Positions 35,401 through 48,000 of a stretch of 64,000 nucleotides of DNA are shown piece after piece; positions within the stretch are counted from its first letter, which is position 1; each line of letters opens with the position of its first letter. The DNA is from Cristatella mucedo (Eukaryota > Bryozoa > Phylactolaemata > Cristatellidae): assembly GCA_009760855.2 (NCBI GenBank), contig WPIO01000082.1, forward strand, positions 776,001 through 840,000, in the 5' to 3' direction. The notes under the pieces are model-generated. The model ran no database searches, was not told the DNA's origin, and saw only the letters and a program-made list of their open reading frames with translations. The position numbers and the translations under genes are program-made.

Positions 35401-38400
35401 GAAAGAAATGCAAACAACGAGGTGCATTTACAATAAGTAGTTGATGCAATCGCGGCAATACGGACCTTGAAATATATATGCGGTCTCCTTTTGTTCAAAC
35501 GGATCCCAACAGTTTCTAATTCATACTCAAGAAGCTCCCTGCAACAAGAAAGGAGGTCAGACAATTAGTCATAATTTTAACCCTGTTAGCTTATAAAGCA
35601 ATGGCGTTTCCATCAGTAACTCATATAATGCCAAGGACACTAAATTGGCCTTACACAGGAAGTTAGCACACTGTGCATGTAGCTCTGCACTTGGTGGCAA
35701 TAATGTATATCTCATGGAACAAGGCACATGAGGAGAGCCTATTGGAAGCAGATGAAGCAGGTAGCAAAGTCACAGCAGGAGGAATAAGCTAGCACCACTG
35801 GCTAAGAACTGTGGAAGCAAGTTCCATTCGAAATAGCACCTCCTTTATCCTTGCTCAATCTATACTAGTTTCGGCACAAGGAGAGAGGGGTGAAGAGCAG
35901 TCCTGATGTCATACAATAAGATGCCAACTGTGTCATTAGAAAGACGGACATATTTACTGCAAAAAACCGAGATGGGCCAGCTAGCAATGCGTATAATAGC
36001 TTGCCCAGGTTAAGAGAGCTTGGGGGCAGACGAATGTGTGCACAACTAATCTAAGAGGATGGCACAGCATCACACATTCATCACACTCAAACTGTGGTGG
36101 AGGTCACGAAACTTGCTGCTACGAGTCACGATCGAACGATCTACGGCTAGGGACGGGTTTGATGCACCGGACCTTAAAGTGACCGGGGGACCTTATTGTG
36201 GTACTCTTTGTTGGTGCATGCTATCAAACACATTTTACGCTTTAGCATTTCTATCGAGGACAGCATTCAGAGCAGCTTGCCAGCTTGAGACAAAGTCTCC
36301 CGTGCATCTGCCATTGCTCGAAACACTTCGGCCACTGCTGTAACCTGTCCTGCATTATCGGCCAGTCTCTTATTCTGTCTCAACTTCAAGTTTCTTGCTT
36401 TACTAATGGCTCCTATTTTATTCATATTGGTGATTTGCCATTTGATCCAAGTGGAAGCGATGCTCACTCAACGGCTCAAACAGCACCGACACCCCGAGGG
36501 TGTACAGCAGGAGGCACAGAGCTCGGTAATCCCAGCAACCTAGTGGTTTTGGAGACCACAAGTCTGGGACCCGAAAGAGACTTTTGCACGAACAGAGCTA
36601 ACAGCTAGCTACTGGTTCCCTCCTCTGATTAGGCTTGCCTTCCTAGTACTGCACAACTCATTGTTGCCCATCTACCCAGTGAGAAACCCTAGCGGCACAA
36701 TGCTCACTCGTTGGCACTTCTAGCATATGAAATATGGGCACAGGGACTATGACTCAAAATCACCCTCTATTCTACATTTCAAGGCTGAAACGTTCGGTCA
36801 GAGCACAACTTGCTAGCTTTTCATACCCTGCACAGCGCTGCAGAGACGGGACAGTCGGACAGAAAATGTAAAAAAATTCACAGCCCATCAAGCTAGTGAA
36901 CAATGCATGCGTGGCAGGAGCGTGGTTTCTACAATCTACATGACCAAACATCGGTCCTCAGGCATCCATCCGGCAGTCACGCCACTTTGCCCAAGCCTTT
37001 CAGATTTATGCTGCGTGTTAGCCGCAGCTGCATCTTCGTGACACACTGCCACAAAACTTGCAGGCAAGCTGCCGACAAATGGTTTGATGCCTCATTCCTC
37101 TCACTGCAACAGAGTCCAGTGGCTAAGATAGTTTCAATTAAGCACTGTCAACGTGGGACCTTTCTTCTCAAACGGCCGCAGCTAGCAATAAATGAACGAA
37201 TGAATGAGCAAGCGAGTGAATACATTTGGAACTTTTACAGCACCGAAAGAGCCACTGGGCAGACTTCCAAAAGTTCTTCCCTGGCAAACCATTTGCTCTC
37301 GCTCTCAGCACCTGAGCAATCGCCTTATTCAGAAAAGACAGGCACATGAGACAAGGCACCTCTCACGAATGAAAAGCTGCCTTATCGACAGTCTCCATTA
37401 GAATAGTGAGCAAGATAGTAATGTAAGTTCAAATAGCTTTAACACAATACATTTTTATAACTTTTGAGGTCTAGTTATTTACATGTATCTATAGGCACTT
37501 ATATACAAGTTGAGCCACTCGGCAACAAAAGCAACATACAATCACTAATAACAAGCCAATGCAGGAAAAAGTCGAAAAAATGGATTAATGCAAAATATGA
37601 CACAAACCGACACAGATTCACACGAACACAACTAAACTATCAAGTCATATTGAAAGTAAAAAACTGGAAGCTACTACAAGACTGGAGGCACGTGGCCAAT
37701 TAGAAGTGCAAATAACATGGTAAACTGAGGCAGAAGCTAAATCAGTGATGGGTCCACTTCCAGAAAAGCACTACATACTGGGCCTAACTAAAAAAATCTT
37801 AACTCTAAAAACGAAGTTGGAAATAATCTGGATCAACGATTGATAGAAATTTGCACCTGACAATGAGACCAATATAGTGTTCGGCCAGGCTAACTTTTTG
37901 TTAATAACCTACACGGGCAAAAAAAGAGGAGACCTTTGACTGCCGCCCATGCTAAACCTGGAAATCAAAGTCTTGAAAACTAGAACTTTCCAAGTTAGTT
38001 ATTAAACCAACCACAAAACACCCAGGTCTACTTTCATGTACATTAAACAATTTATGCCCATTCGACGGTTGACGTTTTCACAGATGCATTTTGTTTTTAG
38101 GAATATATTAGTTAGGCTAAAACTAATCTTTAGAGTAAAACAGACCGCATATGACGAGATCATGAATATTCAGGTCACTGATCTCTTCCCTTACCTTACA
38201 ACGGTGCAATACTCCAAAGCAGCAGTATACAATATGGCAAAAAAGGTAAGAATGCACAGCAAGCATTACCGAATGCACCACCTGTAAATCTGGATGGCAA
38301 ACAGCCAGATAGCACGAGGGGCTGCAGATCCGAGCTAACTGGCAGCAAAATAACTGGTTGCAGAATGGAGTAAGTACCACGGTAAGTAATGCATCCATTG

Positions 38401-39168
38401 CGAAAAGAGGTAACTTAACCAAACACATGGCGTAAAATCGAAAACTAATGCGCTTTATCAAGTGCATTATTATTATTATTATTAATAATGCATTAATGAC
38501 AGCTGAAAAATAATAAAGCACTGTATGATTATTGAACTCCTTTGCCTTTATAGCCCCTCAATTTTAATAGATGAAAACAATTATTTCCTGCTTTTCATAA
38601 AGAAATTCCCCTAGATAATTGAGTAGATCTTGTTTAAGACACTATTTCCAAGTCACTTGAATTCCTCGGACAATTTCATTTAATATAAATAGATTTGTGT
38701 AATGCTCAAAAAGTTCCCCGACCCCCCAGACCCCGTACATCATTCAGTTCCAATGCAATACCACTACCCAGCACTAACAGACTAAACATGCAAGTACACA
38801 TTCAGGGTCTGTAACATGAAGATATACATCGCCCAGGATTACTGAAAATGCAGCTTGGTTGGCATAGACATGCAGTAGTGAGCTGATCAGGCACAAAGAG
38901 ACCATTGAGGATTGAGGTTCGTGTACGTAGGGCAAGGACGGTGCACTCAACACACTTCTGCACGTCCTTCTTGGTGGCATCCAGCATTATGACTACCAGG
39001 TCCGACGTTCTAGCCACTGCTATGACCTGCCGGCCTCGACCCTTGCCTATTAACACAGAAAAAACAGGCATTGCTTAGTAGCACGAGAGAGAGAGAGAGA
39101 GGGAGGGAGGGAGAGAGCTAGAGAGATAAGGAGAAGAGGAAGAGAAGAGAGAGAGAGAGGAAGAGAGC

Positions 39169-39216
<48 letters not shown>

Positions 39217-41738
39217 GAGAGCTAGAGAGAGAGAGAGCTAGAGAGAGAGCTAGAGAGATAAGGGAGAGAGCTAGAGAGATAAGGGAGAGAGAAAGGAAGA
39301 AGAGATGAAAGAGGAGAAGCAAGCGAGCACTGGAATGAGAGCGCACGCACACTGCTTCAGGAGGCATACTAGCCTTGTGCTGCGCCTTCAATGATCCCCG
39401 GAAGGTCAAGGAGCTGTATGCTCGCCCCATTGTACTACAATATAAGCAAAGCAATGTCTATGGTCTAAGGCGAAGGCAAACGAGAATGCACTAAGTTACA
39501 GAGGCAATGGGTGCCGGCACATTCTATGACAGGTAAAAGCAAGGTTAACTGTGGATACGAACAGCCATGCAGGCACGAGCTCATGCACGACACGTGCCAT
39601 ATAATATAGGGGTAGATGATGTATAATGTCAAGCATTTGTAAGGCAGCATTGTACCAGCTTTAATCACAGCAAAAATTTTGCAAGAACATTATACGGTGG
39701 GCAGTCGATACAACAGTCTGTCAGCTCATTACCACACAGGGCACATTGGCTATACGAGTCTTGTCAGCAGGGAACAAGCTTAAAGGTGAACAGCACCACA
39801 GCACTCACCCTTGCTTACTTGGCACTACTAATGCCATCGTAACACAGTAAACAAGGGGCTGGAGGTGTAAGCATGTCTCTATAGGAAACATTGTAGTTGG
39901 CCACCCAGCACTGACAAAGTATATCACACACAGTGTTTATAAAAAACAGGGGTGGAATCCTAGCAAACGTTTGCAGCTTGAGATGGCAGCGGCAGCAGTT
40001 ATGGCACTGGTAATCCGACACACACTACCCGATCGTGTAGATCGGGCATATTAGCATCATCAAATGAGCCGTGATGGCACACTAGGTAAGGCGGTTGCTT
40101 TCACGACCTCGGTCCCGAGGTCGTGGGTTCGATTCCTGCGGTGGGCGGTCCTTTATCGCCACTGCAAGCGGTGGTGATAGCCGTAAAGGCTCTTCTGTCG
40201 CTATACAAAAAGAGGCTGTTTAATCAGCTAGGATTTATTTAATGAATAGCCAGATATTGGTGAGCGGTCAGTGCAGCAGCTGCTGAGCAGAACCCGTAAG
40301 GCAAGCCTGCTTACTGCCGACAGCACCAACTAAAAGGGAACGACACTGTCTTTAACGGTAATACCTTGCTCTGGTCATAGCAAGTGGACAGTCGAGAAAC
40401 ACACACGTAGGAAGACCATACACACAGGCATATACAGACTGGACCCGAGTAGCAAACTCCCCACGAGAATCTGAGAATCTGGTAACAGCAGCAGCTATTG
40501 CATGGTATGTACGAGCTCGAACGATGCCACATTTTTGCTGTGCTCTTGGGTGTTTAAAAAAACACGAAAACGAAAGTGGGGAATTACTTTTTCCATTTCG
40601 TTTCGATTTCCGTTCGTTTCTGTTTGTAATGTCACTATATTGTGTACTGTTCAGTAGATGAAGTTTTAATAGGATTTAAAGACTAAATCGGCAGCAGTGC
40701 TGCCTAGTTTGTTATTAACTTTTTGACTACAGCAAACTGCAAATTTGCTCTTGCCATGTGTGAGTCGTCTCATTGTTCTGACGTTCAGGTTTCCAAAAGT
40801 GTCAGTTCGGCAACTGCAGTGGGTCGCTACCGTAAGGAACAAAGGCGTCAATGCAGGTCAATGCTGGGGCAACCATCGGAACAAGTATAATGCAACGTCA
40901 ATGTCAGCAGCGCTTGCTTAATCAAGAGCAGGGAGGAATAGCGCCGGCCTGAGAGCGGATGCAGAGCCTTCTCTGTTCGCTCACTATCAAGGATGTGATA
41001 GTCTTGTGGCATAGTGATCCTTTGGAACCAACTGGTAGTACTTTTGCACGTCCTACTGGTCCTTACACGTCCTTACTTGTTAACAGGGGAGCACGTCTAT
41101 GTGTGACAATGCAGTGGCCGGCATCAGAGGCTGAAGAGACGTGATGAGGAGCACTGCCGTGCACCATGCTGCATCCACGAGCAGCAGTAATGCTATAGCT
41201 TCAACTCTGGGTGCTGCTTGTGATAATCAACATTTGTCTGGCGGACAGTCGTACGAGGCTGGATCGTTAATATGTGAGTTCGGCAGCAGTAGTAGAAGTA
41301 GTAAAAGTAGGCAGGAGTAGTATGCATGCACCACGTGCCAACACAAGAAGTTATATCCAGGTGCATAGCTAGCTATGGCATGTCAGACTCTCGAGATCTG
41401 CCGGGGCATCTGCAGGAGTCAGACGACAGAGCCTAAGCAGCAGCACGAATAAAGAAACCCAGACAGCAGAGGGAGGCAACAGCACGTCAAATGCTTGATT
41501 CGGATGTCACAGAGATGTCACAGTCATGGAAACCAATCCCTTAGCTACGGTACAGGCTGTAAGTACATGGTGGTAGAATAGGAGCAATACCGGTCGAGTG
41601 CACAATTAGAATAGGACCAATATCGGTCGAGTGCACAATTTTGCACTGCTCATAGTTTTAAGCCTCCAAGAGATAGCCACTATCCACAGAGTCAGAGTGA
41701 ATTTTCAGTAAAGTTGAGCTTGCGCAGCCCTAAGGCTG

Positions 41739-41771
<33 letters not shown>

Positions 41772-44700
41772 TCACTTGATAAAGCGCCCTCAGAGAACTT
41801 AATCTCTCTCTAGGCGCTTTACCTTTGCTGTTAAGTGAAATACATATATATACATGACGAGTGAAGTGTTGGATGCATCTACTATTTGCACGAACGATTA
41901 GGAGCTATCATGTTGCCATTACGACGGCCCACACTCGCGATTCAGATTTCACTCAGAACACACTCAGATTTCACAACTTGATATTTTTGCAGTGGGCCAG
42001 AGAATGTAGATGGCTTGCCTGGCATACACAAAGCAGTTCTGGGTGTACTTTCTAGATAATGTCCATTATGAGCCTTTGATTGCACATGAGGTAAGGAACT
42101 TGTTCTTCACGACCGAGGTTGCGGGTTAAAATCCTGCAGTGGGCGATCCTTGATTGCCAACTGCAAGTGCGATAGTGATAGCCAGGTGGCAATGGCCGTT
42201 AAGGCTCTTCTGCTGCTATACACACGAGGCTGTTAAATTAGCTAATTTTATTACTCAACGGGCACTCTCACGACAGCTGTCATAGCGATTTGCAAGCAGC
42301 TGTTATATGACCACTCTGTTAAGCGAATGAGATGTGGTAGTCACCAACAACGATGCCCTAGTAATAATGGCAACCGGAAAAAAATCCTAGCTGATTAAAC
42401 AGCCTCTTTTTGTATAGCGACAGAAGAGCCTTTACGGCTATCACCACCGCTTGCAGTGGCGATAAAGGATCGCCCACCATCGAACCCACGACCTCGGGAC
42501 CGAGGTCGTGAAAGCAACCGCCTTACCTAGTGTGCCATCACGGCTTACTGGAACCTTTGGCTAGTGGAATGCTTTGATACTTTACAATTAATACACAGGC
42601 TTAGTGCACAAGCACAGGAAGGCATGGCACTAGAAGCTAAAGAAGCACTACATGATTGTGGCCAGTATATCATTGCACTAATAGTGGATGGGCTTACCCA
42701 ATAGTACTGGCATAGCAAAAAGCCCGGGTACTGTTATACATGATGATGGCATTGCCACATTCTCAGCAATTTGTTTTGTCCATCCAGAGAAAACGTGCAC
42801 CAGTCTCGTAATGTTTGATCCATGCCAGGCTAAGATTGATGTGAAACTTATCGTGTGCATATGGCATCATGTTTTCCCCAAAGAGTAATTGGTACAAACC
42901 TCAAATCCTTTGGAGATCGTGTCTTTAGTTCGTATGCTCCCAAAGCCTATAGCTCACTCCCGACTTGCGTCACGACATCCCCTGACTTGACCACATTTAA
43001 AAAGAACTTAAAAAAACACACCTATTTAGAACAGCATTTAGTGGGTCCCCGTGATTCGTCCTTCATGTGCTTATGCGTGCTGACACTGTGCATGCTGCCA
43101 CTAACCACACTTGCATGCTGACCCTGTGCTTGTCACCCTAACCATGTTATTCATGTTGTTTATCAAGCATGATATTACTCACCATTCAATCGCGTTTCCC
43201 TTTGCAGCTAATGTAAAGCGCCTAGAAAGAGATTGAGTTCTCCGAGGGCGCTTTATCAAGTGCACTATTATTATTATAAAGTGGCATTTAATCGAGCTGC
43301 AAATTACACTTTAACTTGAGTGTAATAATAATAATAATAATAATACTACATTTGATATAGCGCACTCAGAGAACCCAATCTCTTTCTAGGCACTTTACAT
43401 TTGCTGCAAAGAAAACAATCTAGTTCATAATTTTTTTTACAGCAAGGAGCACGAAATGCAGAAAATGTCTCTGATGGCTAATTGACCGACTATTCGACAT
43501 TCTAAACAATTGAAACCTGAATGCTAAACAGACTCAGAGGCCCGCATATGGCTTCATAGAAAAAACTCTGCCTGTATTACAACAATGTAATGTAATGTAT
43601 CTCTGTCTGTAACTCCACAAAGTCATAAAGACCATGTGGGTGTTACGCAGGAGAGTTTTGTATAGCACACCCACAGCCTAAGTGGCTATCGGTACGCATT
43701 CGGTAGCCAACTGACTTCGTCTCACGCAACAAAGAGAAAGTGGGAAGCATTTCTGAGTCAGGAGAGCAGTTGAGGTAGTGAGTAGCATGGAAGTAGCAGC
43801 TCATGACTGCTGAAAAGGATGAGCCATAGTCGGCAGTAGGAGAGTAGTTGTCGTTGCATAAGAATTGTGGAAGAGAGTTCCACAGCCTAGGACCTGCAGA
43901 GCTAAAGCTTCTGATGCCAACGGTCAGCTAGAGCCTAATCGGCAGGTTTCAAATTCTCTGATGGCCAACATATTTCTCGTTAATGAGAACGGACCGACAC
44001 ACTGACCGTTACACAAGCCAAGCATGCAGTTTAAAGGTTCCTCGTTTGCAGTGGTGGTGTACAGCCAGGTGATAATGAAATTCAGATTTTTCACAGGACG
44101 ACACGAATTTCCTGCACCAATATGCCTCAAGCGACAGCATCGGCATGACAAACGAGCTGAAAAAAGGGAGACCAATCAAATCACAGGAGCCTCCATTCCT
44201 GCAACCGGACCACGAATACTGCAATCCAGACGGCCGAAATCCTCTTGAGGATGCTGGCCTTGGCTATGTTGCTGGGTGGGTGGGTGGGTGGGTGGAGGGC
44301 TGCTGCTCAGAAACTGCTGCACAATGTCTTTACCAGGCGAAGTCACCGGTGAAGCATCTCGACGATCCCCATACATACAGCTGGATACACTCAATTCATC
44401 CGATTGGACAATAGAGGGGCTCGTTATACCTTCCACAGCAAAGAAAAATGCAGAAAGAAAGGACGGCCACACAGAATACAACCCAATTAGTATTTAGGGT
44501 GACACTCGCTGACTCGTGGAAGGGTGTGTTTGGAGATTCGGCTAGAAAGCACTTATCTGCATTTGGGAGGCATGCAACATAGATCCGGAGTGGTCTTGAC
44601 AATCACCATATATGTTACTGGCATTTTTAGTCAAGATATGTGGGAAACTTTGCTTACGTAATACAGCTAAGCTAGAAACAGGTAACACAGCATAGTCAAT

Positions 44701-44968
44701 GCACGCGAAAACTATGCAGGTTCATACTGTACATGGTCAACAAAGAAATACTTAGTGCCGAAAAACTAAAGCGGACTGAAGAATACGACGTCAGTCAGCT
44801 TGCTTAAGAGACAAATGGCTTTCCTAATCGAGAAGCAAAATCAAATGCTGTCGCAGAACCGAAGCAAAATAGCTGAGGCTAGTCCACATCCACTGAGCAT
44901 AACCGGATAACCGCATAAAGTAGTCCTCGCGACAACTATGGCAATCGCCACAAGAAGGGGTGACACAT

Positions 44969-45054
<86 letters not shown>

Positions 45055-48000
45055 GCTGTCTCCAAAGAAAAAACAGAACAAACAAAGAACAGTTTCGGGA
45101 GTCGGAAAGAGTCAGCTAGGAAACTGATGTGGCGAAATGTATAGATTTGGCTCTGAACAGCTATGATCTCGATACCAAAACACCACCAGCTCAGCTTATA
45201 TCGGCAGATGCTATGCCGGGGCTCACGACAGGCATTCACACAAATGCTTCTAATTCCAATACTATTAGTGCCACCTATTAAAGAACGCCAAGCTGGTTTG
45301 GTCCAGCGGATAAGGTGCTCGCCCCGACCAAGGTCTAGCTGAGGTCGTGGGCTCGAGCCCCCGAGGCATATGTGAAGCGCCTGAATAGAGATTACGTTCT
45401 CTTGGGGCGTTATTTAAAGGAATTATATTTAATTAACAATATAGTTTATCATTGCAGCACAATGCATACTCATTAGCCTGTAATCCCTTATCGGCAATGC
45501 ATTTAATTCCCTGTATTCGGACATACAGCTTCGGTTCAACATCACAGCCTAGGTCCACCCGATACCTATATCGGCAAGGTGGTCGTTTGCTTGAAATGCA
45601 GAGGTAAGAATTAGTCTGCATACAGTATGTCTGTGCACAGGACCAAGCGATAAGTGACACCAGGGCAGTGCCTGCACTTCCCGCACTGCCCTGCAATCAA
45701 TCTAGAACTTCCAGGCACCATGCCTCTCTGCGCACCTCGGCGATCAGCAAGCAACTACGGGTTTATCGACTGTCGAGCGCTGCTATATGATTATAGTAAT
45801 AATAATGATAACAATAATACATTTAATAAAGTGCCCTCAGAACTCAATCTCTTTCTAGCATTTAACAATTGCTTAAGAATGAAGGCAAGAGGAGGTGCTG
45901 CCGTACTACTGGTGAAGTCATGGCATGCATGCACACGATATGCCCTAAACAAAAGGATAAACAGGCCAAGCAGCATGATAATGCGATGCACCTCAGAGCT
46001 GCCAGGATATTCCTCTGCAGCGCAACGTCCAAGCGGATGCAAATAGGGAACTTTCGAATCTATAGCTGCCTGCTCATACGATCGACCGTGAGCAGCAGCA
46101 GCAGCACAGGCCTAGAGTTGAGCACATTTAGCATGCCGGTGTTGTGAGCGTGTGTGTGCGGGTATTACTAAACAGCAAACAACTTGGAGCACTCGGAACA
46201 CAACCGAACTCGACGTTTAATCAATGACTCTTGCAGACGTTAATCTAACCGGAGCTTCCATCGTCTGGCCCAGGAATGCTGTGCTCCGATTGGCCAGTGC
46301 TGTTGCTAGCACCAGCAGCAGAAATGCTTCGCCTCGATTGGTCAGTCAAGGTCGGGAGGGCCCGCCACCCTAATACCGGCAGAAAACATCTGGGCACGGC
46401 ACTGTCGTAGGCTGGCATATGCTATTACGATCTCAACATTTCTCTCTCCTTACTCTTAGCCACTATACATTCTACATTCAAGTGGACATTAGGACAGCAT
46501 TTAGTGGGTCCCTGTGATTCGTCCTTGATGTGCTTATGCGTGCTGACACTGTGCATGCTACCACTAACCACATTTGCATGCTGACCCTGTGCATGTCACC
46601 CCTAACCATATTATTCATTTCGTTTGTTTTTCAAGCATCATTTTACTTACCATTCAATTGCATTTCACTTTACAGCAAATGTAAAGCGCCTAGAGAGAGA
46701 GATTAAGTTCTCTGAGGGCGCTTTATCAAGTGAATTATTATTATTATTATTATTAAGTGATAAATAAAACAATAACTTGTGTTGTGAGCATGTGTGTGCT
46801 GGTATTACTAAACAGCAAACGACTTGGAGCACTAGGAACACAACCGAACTCGACAAGGTTTAATCAACGACTCTCTGCAGACGTTCTAATCTAACCGGAG
46901 CTTCCGTCATCTGCGCCCAGGGGCGCTACACTCCGATTGGCTAGCTATGCTCCGATTGGCCAGCGCCGTTGCTAACGCCAGCAGCAGGAATGCTGCGCCT
47001 CGATTGGTCAGTCAAGGTCGGGAGGACCTGCCACCCTAATACCGGCAGACAACATCTGGGCACGGCACTGTAGTAGGCTGGCGTATGCATTCTCTATTAC
47101 GATCTCAACACCGGCTATCGACGTTGTCATTCCTCCTCCTCCTCGCTCTCATGCGCTTTGCATCCCGTCGCATTTTACATCGAATTTTGCTCCCGGAAAC
47201 TACCTCACTTCCTTTAGAACGTGGTGGCGACTTGTGACTACTCGTCAAAAGCCGAACATTCCTTCAAAGCTCAAACTGCAGCTGACACATGAACTGGGGG
47301 GGGGGGACATGCTGATCTGGACACAAGAAAAGCGCCAGCTCTCCCCCCATTGCCACCCCATGCAGCTCGAGCCAGCGCCGGTCGAGAGTGGCTGGCGATG
47401 GGTGCGCGGACTCTTGCGCCGACACGGGCTCGCCTACCTCTATGACGCCTGGAATGCAGGTGAGCGTGGTGAATTCGTAGGACGCACTCTCACTGAACGT
47501 GTTCGTCACCGAATTCAAAAGCGTCGACTGCAAGCATACACACAAAGCTCGGCAGCGTGACACGGGAACAGGCTACGGTGGCGGCAGTCGAGCGACAGCG
47601 GCAGCAGCAGCAGAGGCGAGCAAAGAGCAGCCATACCTTGCCCACCGAGGGGAAACCGATTAGCGCGCAGCGAGCATCACCGGATTTCATCACGTCGAAG
47701 CCTTCGCCCTGCAACCAGAGGACACTTGAGAGTGTTGCCTTTGACGGCACTCGACGGTGGGCTGGGGGTGGGGTGGGAGAGCTGAAGGGGTGGCTTGCGG
47801 CCAGCAGTGCAGCTGCTCACCTTCGCAGCGCCTTTACCCGACGGCTCGAGCAGCTGGGACCTGTACTTGGCTAGCTTGGCTTTCAGCTGTCCCAGATGGT
47901 ACTCAGTGGCTACAAATGTATTATGTATTATCATTACCATTATCATTATTATTATTATTCTTATTATAGGAACGAAAAGATACTCCTATTGCTTACAAAA

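Larger units (their letters stand above)
46140..47110 (-). mobile_element. Two-LTR mini-element (TRIM-like) with inserted LINE
   Basis: Two direct repeats, 46140-46438 and 46780-47110, both beginning TGTTGTGAGC and ending TCTCAACA, flank 341 bases. A 4-bp target duplication CCGG brackets the pair (46136-46139 and 47111-47114). Orientation is reverse: next to the left repeat is a polypurine tract AAGGAGAGAGAAA, the repeats carry CCAAT boxes, and ATTAAA lies toward their 3' ends. Most of the middle is a LINE family 2 3' end; without it only about 65-70 bases of interior remain. No protein is encoded. No standard TGG primer-binding site is visible. Confidence 0.82.

Noticed and set aside
39083-39300. 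Possible repeat array resembling a CRISPR
   Set aside because: Units are GA-rich and unevenly spaced without unique spacers, in an animal intron: a microsatellite.
40066-40140. tRNA gene candidates (A and B boxes)
   Set aside because: The same tRNA-like head recurs with a conserved SINE body and does not close into a full cloverleaf; it is a SINE head.
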